DNA of 33,027 bases from an uncultured Collinsella sp. (lineage in GTDB: Bacteria; Actinomycetota; Coriobacteriia; Coriobacteriales; Coriobacteriaceae): positions 1-33,027 of the forward strand of contig CALKBO010000004.1 of assembly GCA_937989875.1 (NCBI GenBank), read 5' to 3'. A program made the position numbers and the translations under genes. The notes beneath the pieces were generated by a model. That model did not search any database. It was not told the origin of the DNA and worked only from the letters and a program-made list of their open reading frames with translations. Of this stretch, positions 1 through 7,405 are shown in pieces. The first letter of the stretch is position 1. Every line of letters starts with the position of its first letter.

Positions 1-2
1 TG

Positions 3-449
3 CTGCTGCTGGTGCACCGTATCGACAAAAACGTCGAGGACGGGGACACCAAGGCCATCACGCGCAACATGCTCATCGCCGGTTACGCGCAGAGCTGGTG
101 CGGCCTGCTGATTATTCCCCTGGCATTCTTCTTTGGCGCCGATGCCGTCGCCAGCCTGCTCAACATCATCCCCGATTTCGTTCAGACCGGCATGGATGTT
201 GCCGCCGCCTTCTTGCCCGCACTCGGCTTTGCGATGCTGGCGCAGATGATTATGAACAAAACGGTGGCTCCGTTCTTCTTCGCTGGCTTCTTCCTCGTCG
301 CCTACTTTGGCATTAGCACGACGGGCGTGGCGATCTTTGCCGCGATCATCGTCGTCGCGATGACGGTTTTGGGCGAGAAGAAAAAGGCGGAGCAGCCCGC
401 AGTGGCAACCGAGGATCCTGCGATTGGGAGTGGGTTCGATGAGTTTTAA
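3..449 (+). CDS. PTS mannose/sorbose-family permease IIC component (5' truncated by window edge)
   Basis: This is the C-terminal part of a IIC subunit, the sugar-translocating membrane component of a mannose-family phosphotransferase system. The frame is open to the window edge, so the start is missing. About 148 codons are visible. The sequence begins with the hydrophilic stretch HRIDKNVEDGDTKAI typical of the IIC C-terminal half, then runs through several hydrophobic segments (around LLIIPLAFFFGADAVASLL and FFFAGFFLVAYFGIST). It ends in a charged cytoplasmic tail rich in Lys and Glu. The stop overlaps the start of the IID gene by 11 bases, so the two are translationally coupled and form one permease. 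The IIA and IIB parts would lie upstream, outside the window. The sugar cannot be told from this fragment, though the neighbouring FrlC-like epimerase hints at a ketose or Amadori-type substrate (inference). Confidence 0.85.
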   Translation: MLLVHRIDKNVEDGDTKAITRNMLIAGYAQSWCGLLIIPLAFFFGADAVASLLNIIPDFVQTGMDVAAAFLPALGFAMLAQMIMNKTVAPFFFAGFFLVAYFGISTTGVAIFAAIIVVAMTVLGEKKKAEQPAVATEDPAIGSGFDEF

Positions 450-1275
450 GTTTGAGTCTTCTTACGACGGGCTGATTTCCCGCGCAGACCTTAAGAAGCT
501 GTTCTGGCGCTCGATTCCCTATGAGCATTCCTGGAACTACGAGCGTATGGGCCATATCGGCTTTATGTGGGCCCTTATGCCGATCCTTCGCAAGCTGTAT
601 CCGCAGGATGCGGACTTTAAGGCCGCCCTCAAGCGCCATATGGAGCTCTATAACGTCACGCCGTACATCTCGACGCTCCCCATGTCCATTGCTGCCGCAA
701 TGGAAGAGGTCAACGCTACTGACGATAGCTTTGACACGAGCGCGATCTCTAATGTCAAGCTTGCTTTGATGGGGCCGCTGTCCGGCGTGGGCGATGCCTT
801 CTACTGGGGCACGCTGCGAATTTTGGCAACGGGTGTCGGCACGTCGCTGGCGCTGCAGGGCTCTATTCTTGGCCCGATTTTGTTCCTGCTCGTGTTCAAC
901 GTCCCTCACTACATCATCCGTTACCTGCTGACGTTTGTGGGATATCGCTTTGGCTCGGACATGATCAGCAAGGTCCAGGAATCGGGCATTATGGACACGA
1001 TCGTCAAGATGGCCTCTATCATGGGCGCCATGGTGATCGGCGCTATGACCATGGAGATGGTCACCGTGGACATTCCGCTCATGGTCGGTGCGGGCGATGG
1101 CGCTCAGACGCTCGCCGAGCTGCTCAACGGAATCTTCCCGGGCTTTGTCACGATGGGGCTGTTTGGAATCGTCTATCTCATGCTCAAGAAGAAGATGAAT
1201 CCGCTGCTTATCATGATCGTGATCCTGCTCGTGAGTATCGCCGGCGCGTTCTTTGGAGTGCTTGGTGTTCAGTAG
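439..1275 (+). CDS. PTS mannose-family permease IID component
   Basis: The product (278 aa) is the IID membrane subunit that pairs with IIC to form the permease of mannose-family PTS systems; IID is unique to this family. Family hallmarks seen include the N-terminal FWRSIPYEHSWNYERMGHIGF block, the YNVTPYISTLPMSIAAAMEE region and the LMGPLSGVGDAFYWGTLR motif. The C-terminal half has hydrophobic helices and ends with a membrane segment around LLIMIVILLVSIAGAFFGVLG. I chose ATG 439, behind GGGAGTGGG, over an in-frame TTG at 424, because the family conserved region begins close to it. The 11-base overlap with the IIC stop supports one transcript. A candidate promoter for the next gene sits in the last codons, and a hairpin terminator or attenuator follows. 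Confidence 0.92.
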   Translation: MSFKFESSYDGLISRADLKKLFWRSIPYEHSWNYERMGHIGFMWALMPILRKLYPQDADFKAALKRHMELYNVTPYISTLPMSIAAAMEEVNATDDSFDTSAISNVKLALMGPLSGVGDAFYWGTLRILATGVGTSLALQGSILGPILFLLVFNVPHYIIRYLLTFVGYRFGSDMISKVQESGIMDTIVKMASIMGAMVIGAMTMEMVTVDIPLMVGAGDGAQTLAELLNGIFPGFVTMGLFGIVYLMLKKKMNPLLIMIVILLVSIAGAFFGVLGVQ

Positions 1276-1290
1276 GGCATCCGTCATAAT
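1262..1290 (+). promoter_or_regulatory. Candidate promoter inside the 3' end of the IID gene, for the epimerase gene
   Basis: TTGGTG (1262-1267) and CATAAT (1285-1290) are separated by 17 bases. The -10 matches the consensus in five of six positions and the -35 in three. Transcription would start near 1297, just before the hairpin at 1306-1341, so the hairpin would be the first element of the transcript. Confidence 0.35.
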
Positions 1291-1305
1291 GAGAATAATG
1301 TAAGA

Positions 1306-1341
1306 GGGGGCGTCGCGCACACTGTGCTGCGGCGCCCTTTT
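1306..1341 (+). terminator. Rho-independent terminator (or attenuator) between the PTS genes and the epimerase gene
   Basis: GGGCGTCGC (1308-1316) pairs with GCGGCGCCC (1329-1337), extended by GCAC/GTGC around a 3-base loop and followed by TTTT. It should end the PTS transcript. It lies only 17 bases before the ATG of the next gene, with the AAAGGTGG ribosome binding site directly after the T run, so read-through may feed that gene. Confidence 0.8.
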
Positions 1342-1358
1342 GCCGAAAGGTGGACAAG

Positions 1359-2195
1359 ATGGAGTATCCGCAGCTTGCCGTCATGAATATCAGCCATCGT
1401 TATTTTGACCTAGAGGAATTCTTTTCTTCGGCAGCGGCCTCGGGCTACACGTGTTGCGAGCTTTGGACCGGGGCGATGCATCTGTATGTCGATTGCCATG
1501 GATACGATTCGCTCGAGCAGGTGCGGGAGCTGTCGCAGCGGTATGGGGTTCGGATTGTGGGGCTTTGTCCCGAACAGAACAACCCCAAGCCGTGGAATAT
1601 CGCGGCGCGCGGGAATGAGGCGCGTACCCGCACGCTCGCGTACTTTAAGAACGTTGTGGATATCGCGGCGGAACTTGGAGCCGAGCAGGTCATGGTCTCG
1701 AGCGGCTGGGCATTTTTGAACGAGCCGATCGAGGACGCGTGGGGTCGCAGCGCCTCGATGCTGCGTGCGATTGCCGAGCATGCGGGAGAGCGCGGCGTGC
1801 GACTGGTGCTCGAGGCCCTACAGCCGGTTGAGTCGATGATCGTGAACTCGGCGGCCGACACGAAGCGCATGATCGAGGCAGTTGATCATCCGGCACTTAA
1901 GGCGTGTCTGGATTTGGGCGCTATGGCAGTGGCAGGGGATACCATCGACGATTATTTCGATCTGCTTGGCGATGATGTCGCCCACGTGCATTTTGTCGAT
2001 GTTGCGGCAGATGGCACGACGCATCTTGCCTGGGGTGACGGCGACCGCGATATGCGCGCCGACCTGGATAGGCTGGTGGCGCGCGGCTATCGCGGAGTTG
2101 TTTCGGCCGAGACCTATGACGGGCGCTATTTTGCCGACCCCGCAGCTGCCGATGCGCAGGTAATGGCAGAGTATCGTCGTGCGATTGGTGCCTAG
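1359..2195 (+). CDS. Sugar phosphate isomerase/epimerase family protein, FrlC-like TIM barrel
   Basis: The 278-aa protein belongs to the xylose-isomerase-like TIM-barrel superfamily (AP_endonuc_2 fold) of sugar isomerases and epimerases. Likely metal ligands are visible in the expected order: Glu152 (VLEAL), Asp185 (CLDLG), His211 (HVHFVD) and Glu251 (SAETYD). The layout and several segments (GLCPEQNNPKPWNIA, ALQPVESMIVNSA) resemble E. coli FrlC, the fructoselysine 3-epimerase, more than endonuclease IV. The gene follows a mannose-family PTS permease, so it may isomerise the imported sugar or its phosphate; this is inference. I chose ATG 1359, preceded by AAAGGTGG at five bases, over an in-frame GTG at 1350 that overlaps that ribosome binding site. 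Alternatives are a D-psicose/tagatose 3-epimerase or an IolE/IolI-like enzyme. The exact substrate cannot be read from sequence. Confidence 0.8.
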   Translation: MEYPQLAVMNISHRYFDLEEFFSSAAASGYTCCELWTGAMHLYVDCHGYDSLEQVRELSQRYGVRIVGLCPEQNNPKPWNIAARGNEARTRTLAYFKNVVDIAAELGAEQVMVSSGWAFLNEPIEDAWGRSASMLRAIAEHAGERGVRLVLEALQPVESMIVNSAADTKRMIEAVDHPALKACLDLGAMAVAGDTIDDYFDLLGDDVAHVHFVDVAADGTTHLAWGDGDRDMRADLDRLVARGYRGVVSAETYDGRYFADPAAADAQVMAEYRRAIGA

Positions 2196-2297
2196 GCGGG
2201 TTTGGGTTGCGGCGATCTGCCCTATGTTTCCAAATGAATACGGCGTGAGCGGCTGCGATGGATTTTCCCCGCAAACACTCTAGTATGCTAAAGTACC

Positions 2298-2329
2298 CAG
2301 AAGATCGGCGGAGCTATGCCGGTCTTCTG
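2298..2329 (+). promoter_or_regulatory. Leader hairpin upstream of hisZG
   Basis: CAGAAGATCGGC (2298-2309) pairs with GCCGGTCTTCTG (2318-2329) over 12 positions including one G-U pair, with an 8-base loop. A weak U-rich stretch (TGTTCTATAT) follows. It lies 35 bases before the hisZG ATG and just downstream of a TATGCT -10-like hexamer at 2284-2289. It could be an attenuator or an mRNA-stabilising leader. No T-box features or His-codon-rich leader were seen. Confidence 0.45.
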
Positions 2330-2364
2330 TTCTATATGAAACACAGCATGAGGAGGCTCACCAG

Positions 2365-4080
2365 ATGACGGCCACACCGTGGGGATTCCGGGACATATTG
2401 CCCGAGGAGGCTCAGGCGCGCGAGGAGATTGCGCTGACGGTGAAGGGCTGCTTTAGGGAGCATCATTACCTGCCGGTCGAGACGCCGCTGCTCGAGGACA
2501 AGGGCTCTCTCGAGGAGGGTGGCCGCATTGCGGACACCCCGTTTAAGCTCTTTGATGATGACGGCCGCCTGCTGGTGGTCCGTCCCGACAACACGCTGCC
2601 GATCGTGCGCCTGGTTTCGACCCGCATGCGCGCGGCCGATCTGCCGCTGCGCCTTCGCTACGAGGCGCCGGTGGTTCGCGAGTGCCAGCGCAATGCCGGC
2701 GGCTCGCGTCAGTTTACGCAGTTGGGTTTTGAGCTTATCGGTGTGGGCGATACCGCGGGCGATGTCGAGATCGTCTCGCTGGTGGCGGAGGCCATGCGCA
2801 AGCTGGCGCTGCCCGATGCGCGCATTATTGCGGGCAGCGTTCGTCCGTTTAAGGAACTGCTCGCGGCCTGTGAGGATCGCGAACTGGCTGCCGAGGCATT
2901 GCGTTGCGTACACGCCAACGACTTTGTGGGCCTCGATGCCCGTGTGGCGGCAAGCGCCGAGCCCGAGGCCGTCAAGGCTGCCATCAACGAGCTGCCGCGC
3001 TTGCACGGCGGCGCTGAGGTACTCGACCGCGTCGACGCGCTTCTGGCGGCGGTGGGCATTGTCGCGCCGCTCACGCGCGAGCTGCGTGCCCTGGTCGAGG
3101 GCCTGGCTCCCGAGGACGCCCAGGTGCTGTCCTTCGACTTCTCCATCATGAACTCGTTTGATTACTACACGGGTCTGGTCTTTAAGGCCTATGCCGGCGG
3201 CCTGCCCGATCCGGTGGGTTCGGGCGGACGCTACGACTCCATCTTTACCGGTGCATTTGGCGACGGCATCGAGGTGCCGGCGGCGGGCTTCGCCTTTTCG
3301 CTCGAGCGCCTGGAGGCCGCGCACACCTCGGCCGAGGACGCTGCTTCCGATGGCGATCACGCCGCGGGCCGTGGCGCCGAGGGTCCGCTGCGCATTGCCG
3401 TGCCCAAGGGCTCGCTTAAGGCCGACACACTCGACGTGCTCGAGGCCGCGGGCTTGGATGTCTCGGAGCTGCGCGATCCCGGTCGTCACCTCATCGTGCG
3501 CGGCCGCGACACACAGGCCGGCGAGGGCACGGTCGGCGATATCGAGTTTGTCATCGTGCGCCCCAGCGATGCGCCCGCCTTTGTGGGCTGCGGCGGTGCC
3601 GATTGCGGCATCTGCGGTTGGGATTCGCTTATCGAGGCAGACCTCAACCTGCTGCAGCTGGTCGATCTGGGCTACGGCCTGTGCACGTTTATCGAGGCAG
3701 AGCCCGCGTGGCGCGCCGGCCAGGCCGAGCACAACTATGCCCGTCGTGGGTCGCTTCGCGTGGCCACCAAGTATCCGCGCATCGCGAGTGCCTGGTATGC
3801 CGAGCGCGGCGTGAACGCCGACATCGTTTCGCTGCACGGCAACATCGAGCTGGGTCCCATTGTCGGCATGACCGACCGCATCGTGGACATTACCGCCACG
3901 GGCGCCACGCTGCGTGACAACGACCTGGTCATCACCGGTCGCATCATGGACTGTACGGCCCGCTTCTTCGTCAACCCAGGTGCCGCGCGCTTGGATCCGC
4001 GCGTACGCAATCTGGCCGATCGCTTGGCGGTAGCCGTGAAGGACAGGCATTTTGAGCCCGTTGCGGGCTCGGCACAATAG
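2365..4080 (+). CDS. hisZG: HisZ-HisG fusion: ATP phosphoribosyltransferase, regulatory plus catalytic domains
   Basis: The enzyme catalyses the first step of histidine synthesis, joining ATP and PRPP to give phosphoribosyl-ATP. Residues 1 to about 318 are HisZ, a catalytically inactive histidyl-tRNA synthetase paralogue; visible blocks include the PWGFRDILPEEA start, VVRPDNTLPIVRLVS, and SFDYYTGLVFKAYAGG with SGGRYDSI. A linker rich in Ala, Asp and Gly (about 320-340) follows. From about residue 341 comes a short-form HisG: LRIAVPKGSLKADTLDVLEAAG, VATKYPRIASAWYAE, GNIELGPIVGMTDRIVDI and the PRPP-binding loop around 506-520 (DITATGATLRDN). HisZ and short HisG are normally separate genes forming a hetero-octamer; here they share one uninterrupted 571-aa frame. 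GAGGAGG at 2350-2356 precedes the ATG. This is the first gene of the cluster, as expected for the feedback-regulated step. Confidence 0.95.
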   Translation: MTATPWGFRDILPEEAQAREEIALTVKGCFREHHYLPVETPLLEDKGSLEEGGRIADTPFKLFDDDGRLLVVRPDNTLPIVRLVSTRMRAADLPLRLRYEAPVVRECQRNAGGSRQFTQLGFELIGVGDTAGDVEIVSLVAEAMRKLALPDARIIAGSVRPFKELLAACEDRELAAEALRCVHANDFVGLDARVAASAEPEAVKAAINELPRLHGGAEVLDRVDALLAAVGIVAPLTRELRALVEGLAPEDAQVLSFDFSIMNSFDYYTGLVFKAYAGGLPDPVGSGGRYDSIFTGAFGDGIEVPAAGFAFSLERLEAAHTSAEDAASDGDHAAGRGAEGPLRIAVPKGSLKADTLDVLEAAGLDVSELRDPGRHLIVRGRDTQAGEGTVGDIEFVIVRPSDAPAFVGCGGADCGICGWDSLIEADLNLLQLVDLGYGLCTFIEAEPAWRAGQAEHNYARRGSLRVATKYPRIASAWYAERGVNADIVSLHGNIELGPIVGMTDRIVDITATGATLRDNDLVITGRIMDCTARFFVNPGAARLDPRVRNLADRLAVAVKDRHFEPVAGSAQ

Positions 4081-4185
4081 CGCGAGCACGCACGGGCGCC
4101 CCAACGTCTGGGCTGCGGGTCGACTGGCGCCGCCGCCCGGCCTCTCGTTTTTCGAACATAACCTCGACCGATAGGGGATACCGAT

Positions 4186-5622
4186 ATGAAGACCATCAAG
4201 CTTGCTCCCGGCGAGCGCCTCGTTACCAATCAGCTCAATCGCAAGGGCGTGCTGCCGCAAAACATCGTCGACGCCGCCCGCGATATCGTGGCAAACGTGC
4301 GCGCCAACGGCGATGCCGCGGTGCGCGATTACTGTCAGCGTTTTGACGGTGTTGAGCTGCAGAGTTTTCGCCTGCCGCAGGAGCAGATCGATGCCGCGCT
4401 CGAAGGCCTCGATCCGGCCTTTGTCGCGGCGCTCGAAAAGGCTGCACGCCAGATTCGCGAGTTCCACCAGCGTGAGGTCGAGCAGAGCTGGTTTACCACG
4501 CGCCCGGACGGCACGATGCTCGGCGTTAAGGTGACCCCGCTTGCTGCGGCCGGCATCTATGTGCCGGGCGGCCGCGCGCAGTATCCCTCCACGGTGCTCA
4601 TGAACGCCATTCCCGCCAAGGTCGCCGGCGTTGAGCGCGTGGTCATGGTGACCCCGCCGCAAAAGGACGGCCTGATAAGCCCCTACACGCTCGCCGCGGC
4701 AAAGCTCGGCGGCGTGGACGAGATCTATATGGTGGGCGGCGCCCAGGCCGTGGCCGCACTGGCGTACGGTACCGAGACCATTCCGCGCGTCGACAAAATC
4801 ACCGGCCCGGGCAACGCCTTTGTCGCCGCTGCCAAACAGATTGTCTCGGGTGACGTGGGTATCGACATGGTCGCCGGTCCTTCCGAAGTCTGCGTGCTGG
4901 CCGACGCCACGGCCAAGCCCATGGTGGTCGCGGCCGACCTGATGGCCCAGGCCGAGCACGATCCACTGGCAGCCTGCTATCTGGTGACCTGCGACGAGCA
5001 GTTTGCGCGTGAGGTCGAGGCGGGTATCGATATTCTGGTAGCGCAGTCGCCACGCGCCGAGATTACGCGCGCCTCGCTCGACAATGAGGGCACCATCGTG
5101 GTGGCCGCCGACATGGCTGCCGCCGTCGAGGCCGTGAACACCGTGGCGCCCGAGCACCTTGAGCTGCACTGCAAGGACGCGATGGGCCTGCTCGGCGGCA
5201 TTCGCAACGCCGGCGCCATCTTTGTGGGTGCTTGGAGCTCCGAGCCGCTCGGCGATTATGTTGCCGGCCCCAATCACACGCTGCCGACCGGCGGCACGGC
5301 CATGTTCTCCAACCCGCTTTCGGTGGAGGAGTTCGTCAAGCGCTCGAGTGTTATCTGCTATACACCCGAGGGGCTGCTCTCGGACGCTCCCGCCACGCAG
5401 CGTCTAGCCGAGGCCGAGGGCCTGTGGGCACACGCGCTTTCCGCCGCACTGCGTCGCCGTGTGCTAGAGCAGGGCGAGGATGCCGTGAGCGTCGAGTCGC
5501 TCGCCGCGGCCGACCTGACCAAGGTCGCCTGGCCGGGCGACCCCGTGGCGACGGTTGCCGAGGGCGTTGACCTGGCGGCTGCGGGCGCGGATGGCGTTGG
5601 CACAACTGGCAAGGAGGCCTAA
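4186..5622 (+). CDS. hisD: Histidinol dehydrogenase
   Basis: HisD oxidises L-histidinol to L-histidine in two NAD-dependent steps, the last reactions of the pathway. The 478-aa protein shows the family blocks AAAGIYVPGGRAQYPSTVLM, GGAQAVAALAYGTETIPRVD, KITGPGNAFVAAAKQ, GIDMVAGPSEV, the zinc and catalytic region around MAQAEHDPLAACYLV, VNTVAPEHLELH, and GPNHTLPTGGTA. The length is somewhat above the usual 430 or so because of a C-terminal Ala/Gly-rich extension after about residue 440 (AAADLTKVAWPGDPVATVAEG and beyond). The start ATG follows AGGGG at 8 bases. The 105-base gap after hisZG is the longest in the first half of the operon and includes GC-rich inverted segments and a short T run (4147-4152), perhaps a weak processing or pausing site. 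It ends one base before the hisC start. Confidence 0.97.
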   Translation: MKTIKLAPGERLVTNQLNRKGVLPQNIVDAARDIVANVRANGDAAVRDYCQRFDGVELQSFRLPQEQIDAALEGLDPAFVAALEKAARQIREFHQREVEQSWFTTRPDGTMLGVKVTPLAAAGIYVPGGRAQYPSTVLMNAIPAKVAGVERVVMVTPPQKDGLISPYTLAAAKLGGVDEIYMVGGAQAVAALAYGTETIPRVDKITGPGNAFVAAAKQIVSGDVGIDMVAGPSEVCVLADATAKPMVVAADLMAQAEHDPLAACYLVTCDEQFAREVEAGIDILVAQSPRAEITRASLDNEGTIVVAADMAAAVEAVNTVAPEHLELHCKDAMGLLGGIRNAGAIFVGAWSSEPLGDYVAGPNHTLPTGGTAMFSNPLSVEEFVKRSSVICYTPEGLLSDAPATQRLAEAEGLWAHALSAALRRRVLEQGEDAVSVESLAAADLTKVAWPGDPVATVAEGVDLAAAGADGVGTTGKEA

Positions 5623-5623
5623 T

Positions 5624-6739
5624 ATGGCCGAGCTGACGCCCCGTATGAAGGAGCTCGTCCAGCCCTACTTGGCCGGCATTGAGCCCTACGATCCCAACTT
5701 TACGCCCACACGCATCAACCTTTCGGCCAACGAGAACACCTATCCCGTGCCGGCTGGTGTGCGCGAGGCGGTCGACGCCGCCCTGGCTGCTACACCGCTC
5801 AACCGCTATCCCGATCCCATGTCCAACGATCTGCGCGACGAGCTTGCCGCTTGGCATGGTGTGGCGCGCGAGAATGTCTGCGTGGGTAACGGCGGTGACG
5901 AGCTGCTCTATAACTTCCTGTTGGCGTTTGGCGGCGCGGGACGGACCCTGCTCAACTGCCCACCGTGCTTTAGCGAGTACGCGTTCTTTGCGTCGCTCTG
6001 CCAGACCGAGGTGCGCGACGTGTGGCGCGACCCTGCGACCTTTGAGCTCGATCAGACAGCCGTGCTTGCGGCGGCGCCCGAGTGCAACCTGGCAATCGTG
6101 ACCTCGCCCAACAATCCCACGGGTGATGTGACGCCGCTCGACTTTGTCGCGGCCCTGTGCGATGCGTGCCCCGGCATGGTAATGGTCGACGAGGCCTACG
6201 TTGAGTTTGCCGACGATTCGTTTGGCGCGGCAACTACGGCGCAAGGCCTTATTGCCGAGCATCCTAACCTGGTGATTCTGCATACACTGTCCAAGGCGTT
6301 CGGCGCCGCCGGCACGCGCCTGGGCTATGTGATCGCGGCGCCCGAGGTCATCGACGTGTTCGCGGCGATTCGCCAGATCTATTCGGTCAACGTGTTGAGC
6401 CAGGCGGCGGCGCTTGCCTGCGTGCGTGCCCGCGATGCGTACGCGCCCGTGGTGGCACAGGTTGCATCCGAGCGCGAGCGCGAGCTGTGCGCCCTACGCG
6501 CAATGGCTGCCGAGGGCATGCCCGCGGAGGCATGGCCGAGCGCGGCGAACTTTGTGCTTGTGCGCACGCCGCATGCCACGCGCGTGCGCGAGCGTCTGCG
6601 CGACGAGTATTCGATTTTGGTGCGCGACTTTAGTTACGCGCCGGGGCTCGCGGACTGTCTGCGCATTACCGTGGGCACCCCGCAGGAAAACGACGAGGTG
6701 CTGGCCGCGTTTGCCGCGCTGGTGAAGGAGGAGATGTAG
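5624..6739 (+). CDS. hisC: Histidinol-phosphate aminotransferase
   Basis: HisC is a PLP-dependent class I/II aminotransferase that converts imidazole acetol phosphate and glutamate to histidinol phosphate. The 371-aa product shows the typical INLSANENTYPVP start, NRYPDPMSNDLRDELA, VCVGNGGDELL, TSPNNPTGDV, VDEAYVEF, and the PLP lysine Lys224 in HTLSKAFGAAGTRLGY. The C-terminus has the substrate phosphate-binding LRITVGTPQEND. I chose ATG 5624, one base after the hisD stop and behind AAGGAGG (5611-5617). An upstream in-frame start at 5555 would overlap hisD and add 23 unrelated residues. The stop directly abuts the hisB start. Coupled translation with hisD and hisB is likely. Confidence 0.96.
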   Translation: MAELTPRMKELVQPYLAGIEPYDPNFTPTRINLSANENTYPVPAGVREAVDAALAATPLNRYPDPMSNDLRDELAAWHGVARENVCVGNGGDELLYNFLLAFGGAGRTLLNCPPCFSEYAFFASLCQTEVRDVWRDPATFELDQTAVLAAAPECNLAIVTSPNNPTGDVTPLDFVAALCDACPGMVMVDEAYVEFADDSFGAATTAQGLIAEHPNLVILHTLSKAFGAAGTRLGYVIAAPEVIDVFAAIRQIYSVNVLSQAAALACVRARDAYAPVVAQVASERERELCALRAMAAEGMPAEAWPSAANFVLVRTPHATRVRERLRDEYSILVRDFSYAPGLADCLRITVGTPQENDEVLAAFAALVKEEM

Positions 6740-7327
6740 ATGGACCGCTATGCCGAGGTGACCCGCAAGACGGGGGAGACCGACATTGTCGTAAAGCTCG
6801 ACCTGGACGGATGCGGCGTGTGTGATATCTCGACCGGCGTACCGTTTTTCGACCACATGCTCAACGCTTTTGGCCGCCATGGCCTGTTCGATTTGACGGT
6901 GCACGCGGTGGGCGACGTCGAGGTCGATGCGCATCATACCGTCGAGGACACGGGCATTGTGCTGGGCGAGGCGTTTTGCCAGGCGCTGGGCGACAAGGCG
7001 GGCGTTACGCGCTTTGCCGACGCGGCGATCGCCATGGACGAGACGCTTGTGATGGCTGCCGTGGACATTTCGGGCCGCGGGCAGGCCTACTGCGAGCTGC
7101 CCGTGCCGACTGAGCGCGTGGGCAGCTTCGATACCGAGCTGGCCGTCGAGTTCTTCTACGCCTTTGCGCGCGATGCCAAGCTCACGCTGCACGTGCGCGA
7201 GCTGGTGGGCGGCAACTCGCATCACATTATCGAGGCCGCCTTTAAGGCCGTGGGCCGCACGATGCGCCGCGCCTGCGAGCTGGACCCCCGCGTGCAGGGC
7301 ATTCCCAGCACCAAGGGCTCGCTGTAA
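6740..7327 (+). CDS. hisB: Imidazoleglycerol-phosphate dehydratase
   Basis: HisB removes water from imidazole glycerol phosphate to form imidazole acetol phosphate, using a dinuclear manganese centre. The 195-aa protein is the monofunctional form, without the histidinol phosphatase domain found in enterobacterial HisB. The metal-binding histidines are seen in FFDHMLNAFGRHG, DAHHTVEDTGIVLGEA and GNSHHIIEAAFKA. The N-terminal DIVVKLDLDGCGVCDISTGV and the terminal STKGSL are also typical. The ATG immediately follows the hisC stop codon, with GAAGGAGGAG in the hisC end as ribosome binding site. Because no phosphatase is fused, a separate enzyme must dephosphorylate histidinol phosphate; the PHP protein at 10617-11528 is the candidate. 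A repeat-like hairpin separates it from hisH. Confidence 0.97.
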   Translation: MDRYAEVTRKTGETDIVVKLDLDGCGVCDISTGVPFFDHMLNAFGRHGLFDLTVHAVGDVEVDAHHTVEDTGIVLGEAFCQALGDKAGVTRFADAAIAMDETLVMAAVDISGRGQAYCELPVPTERVGSFDTELAVEFFYAFARDAKLTLHVRELVGGNSHHIIEAAFKAVGRTMRRACELDPRVQGIPSTKGSL

Positions 7328-7340
7328 CCGTCACAAGGGT

Positions 7341-7381
7341 AAAACCACCACGAAGGTGCCTGTCCCCTTTGCGGTGGTTTT
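7341..7381 (+). repeat. Hairpin element between hisB and hisH
   Basis: AAAACCACCACGAAGG (7341-7356) and CCTTTGCGGTGGTTTT (7366-7381) form an imperfect inverted repeat matching at 14 of 16 positions around a TGCCTGTCC loop. It ends in four Ts, so it resembles a weak terminator inside the operon. The loop shares a TGTCC core with the other intergenic repeats of this window, which suggests a dispersed repetitive element. Confidence 0.65.
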
Positions 7382-7405
7382 GGATGATGAGAAGTGGAGG
7401 GTCGC

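Noticed and set aside
346..1320. Open frame on the minus strand, antisense to the PTS IID gene
   Set aside because: It is rich in His, Arg and Asp without hydrophobic segments or domains and lies opposite a well-supported IID gene.
2196..2364. T-box riboswitch or His-rich leader peptide before hisZG
   Set aside because: There is no T-box sequence, no specifier-loop arrangement and no run of His codons. Only a simple hairpin and a short frame with one His codon are seen.
2332..5277. Open frame of 981 codons on the minus strand, antisense to hisZG and hisD
   Set aside because: It is rich in His, Arg and Gly with no recognisable domain. It mirrors the strong GC3 bias of the two genuine plus-strand genes, so it is a shadow frame.
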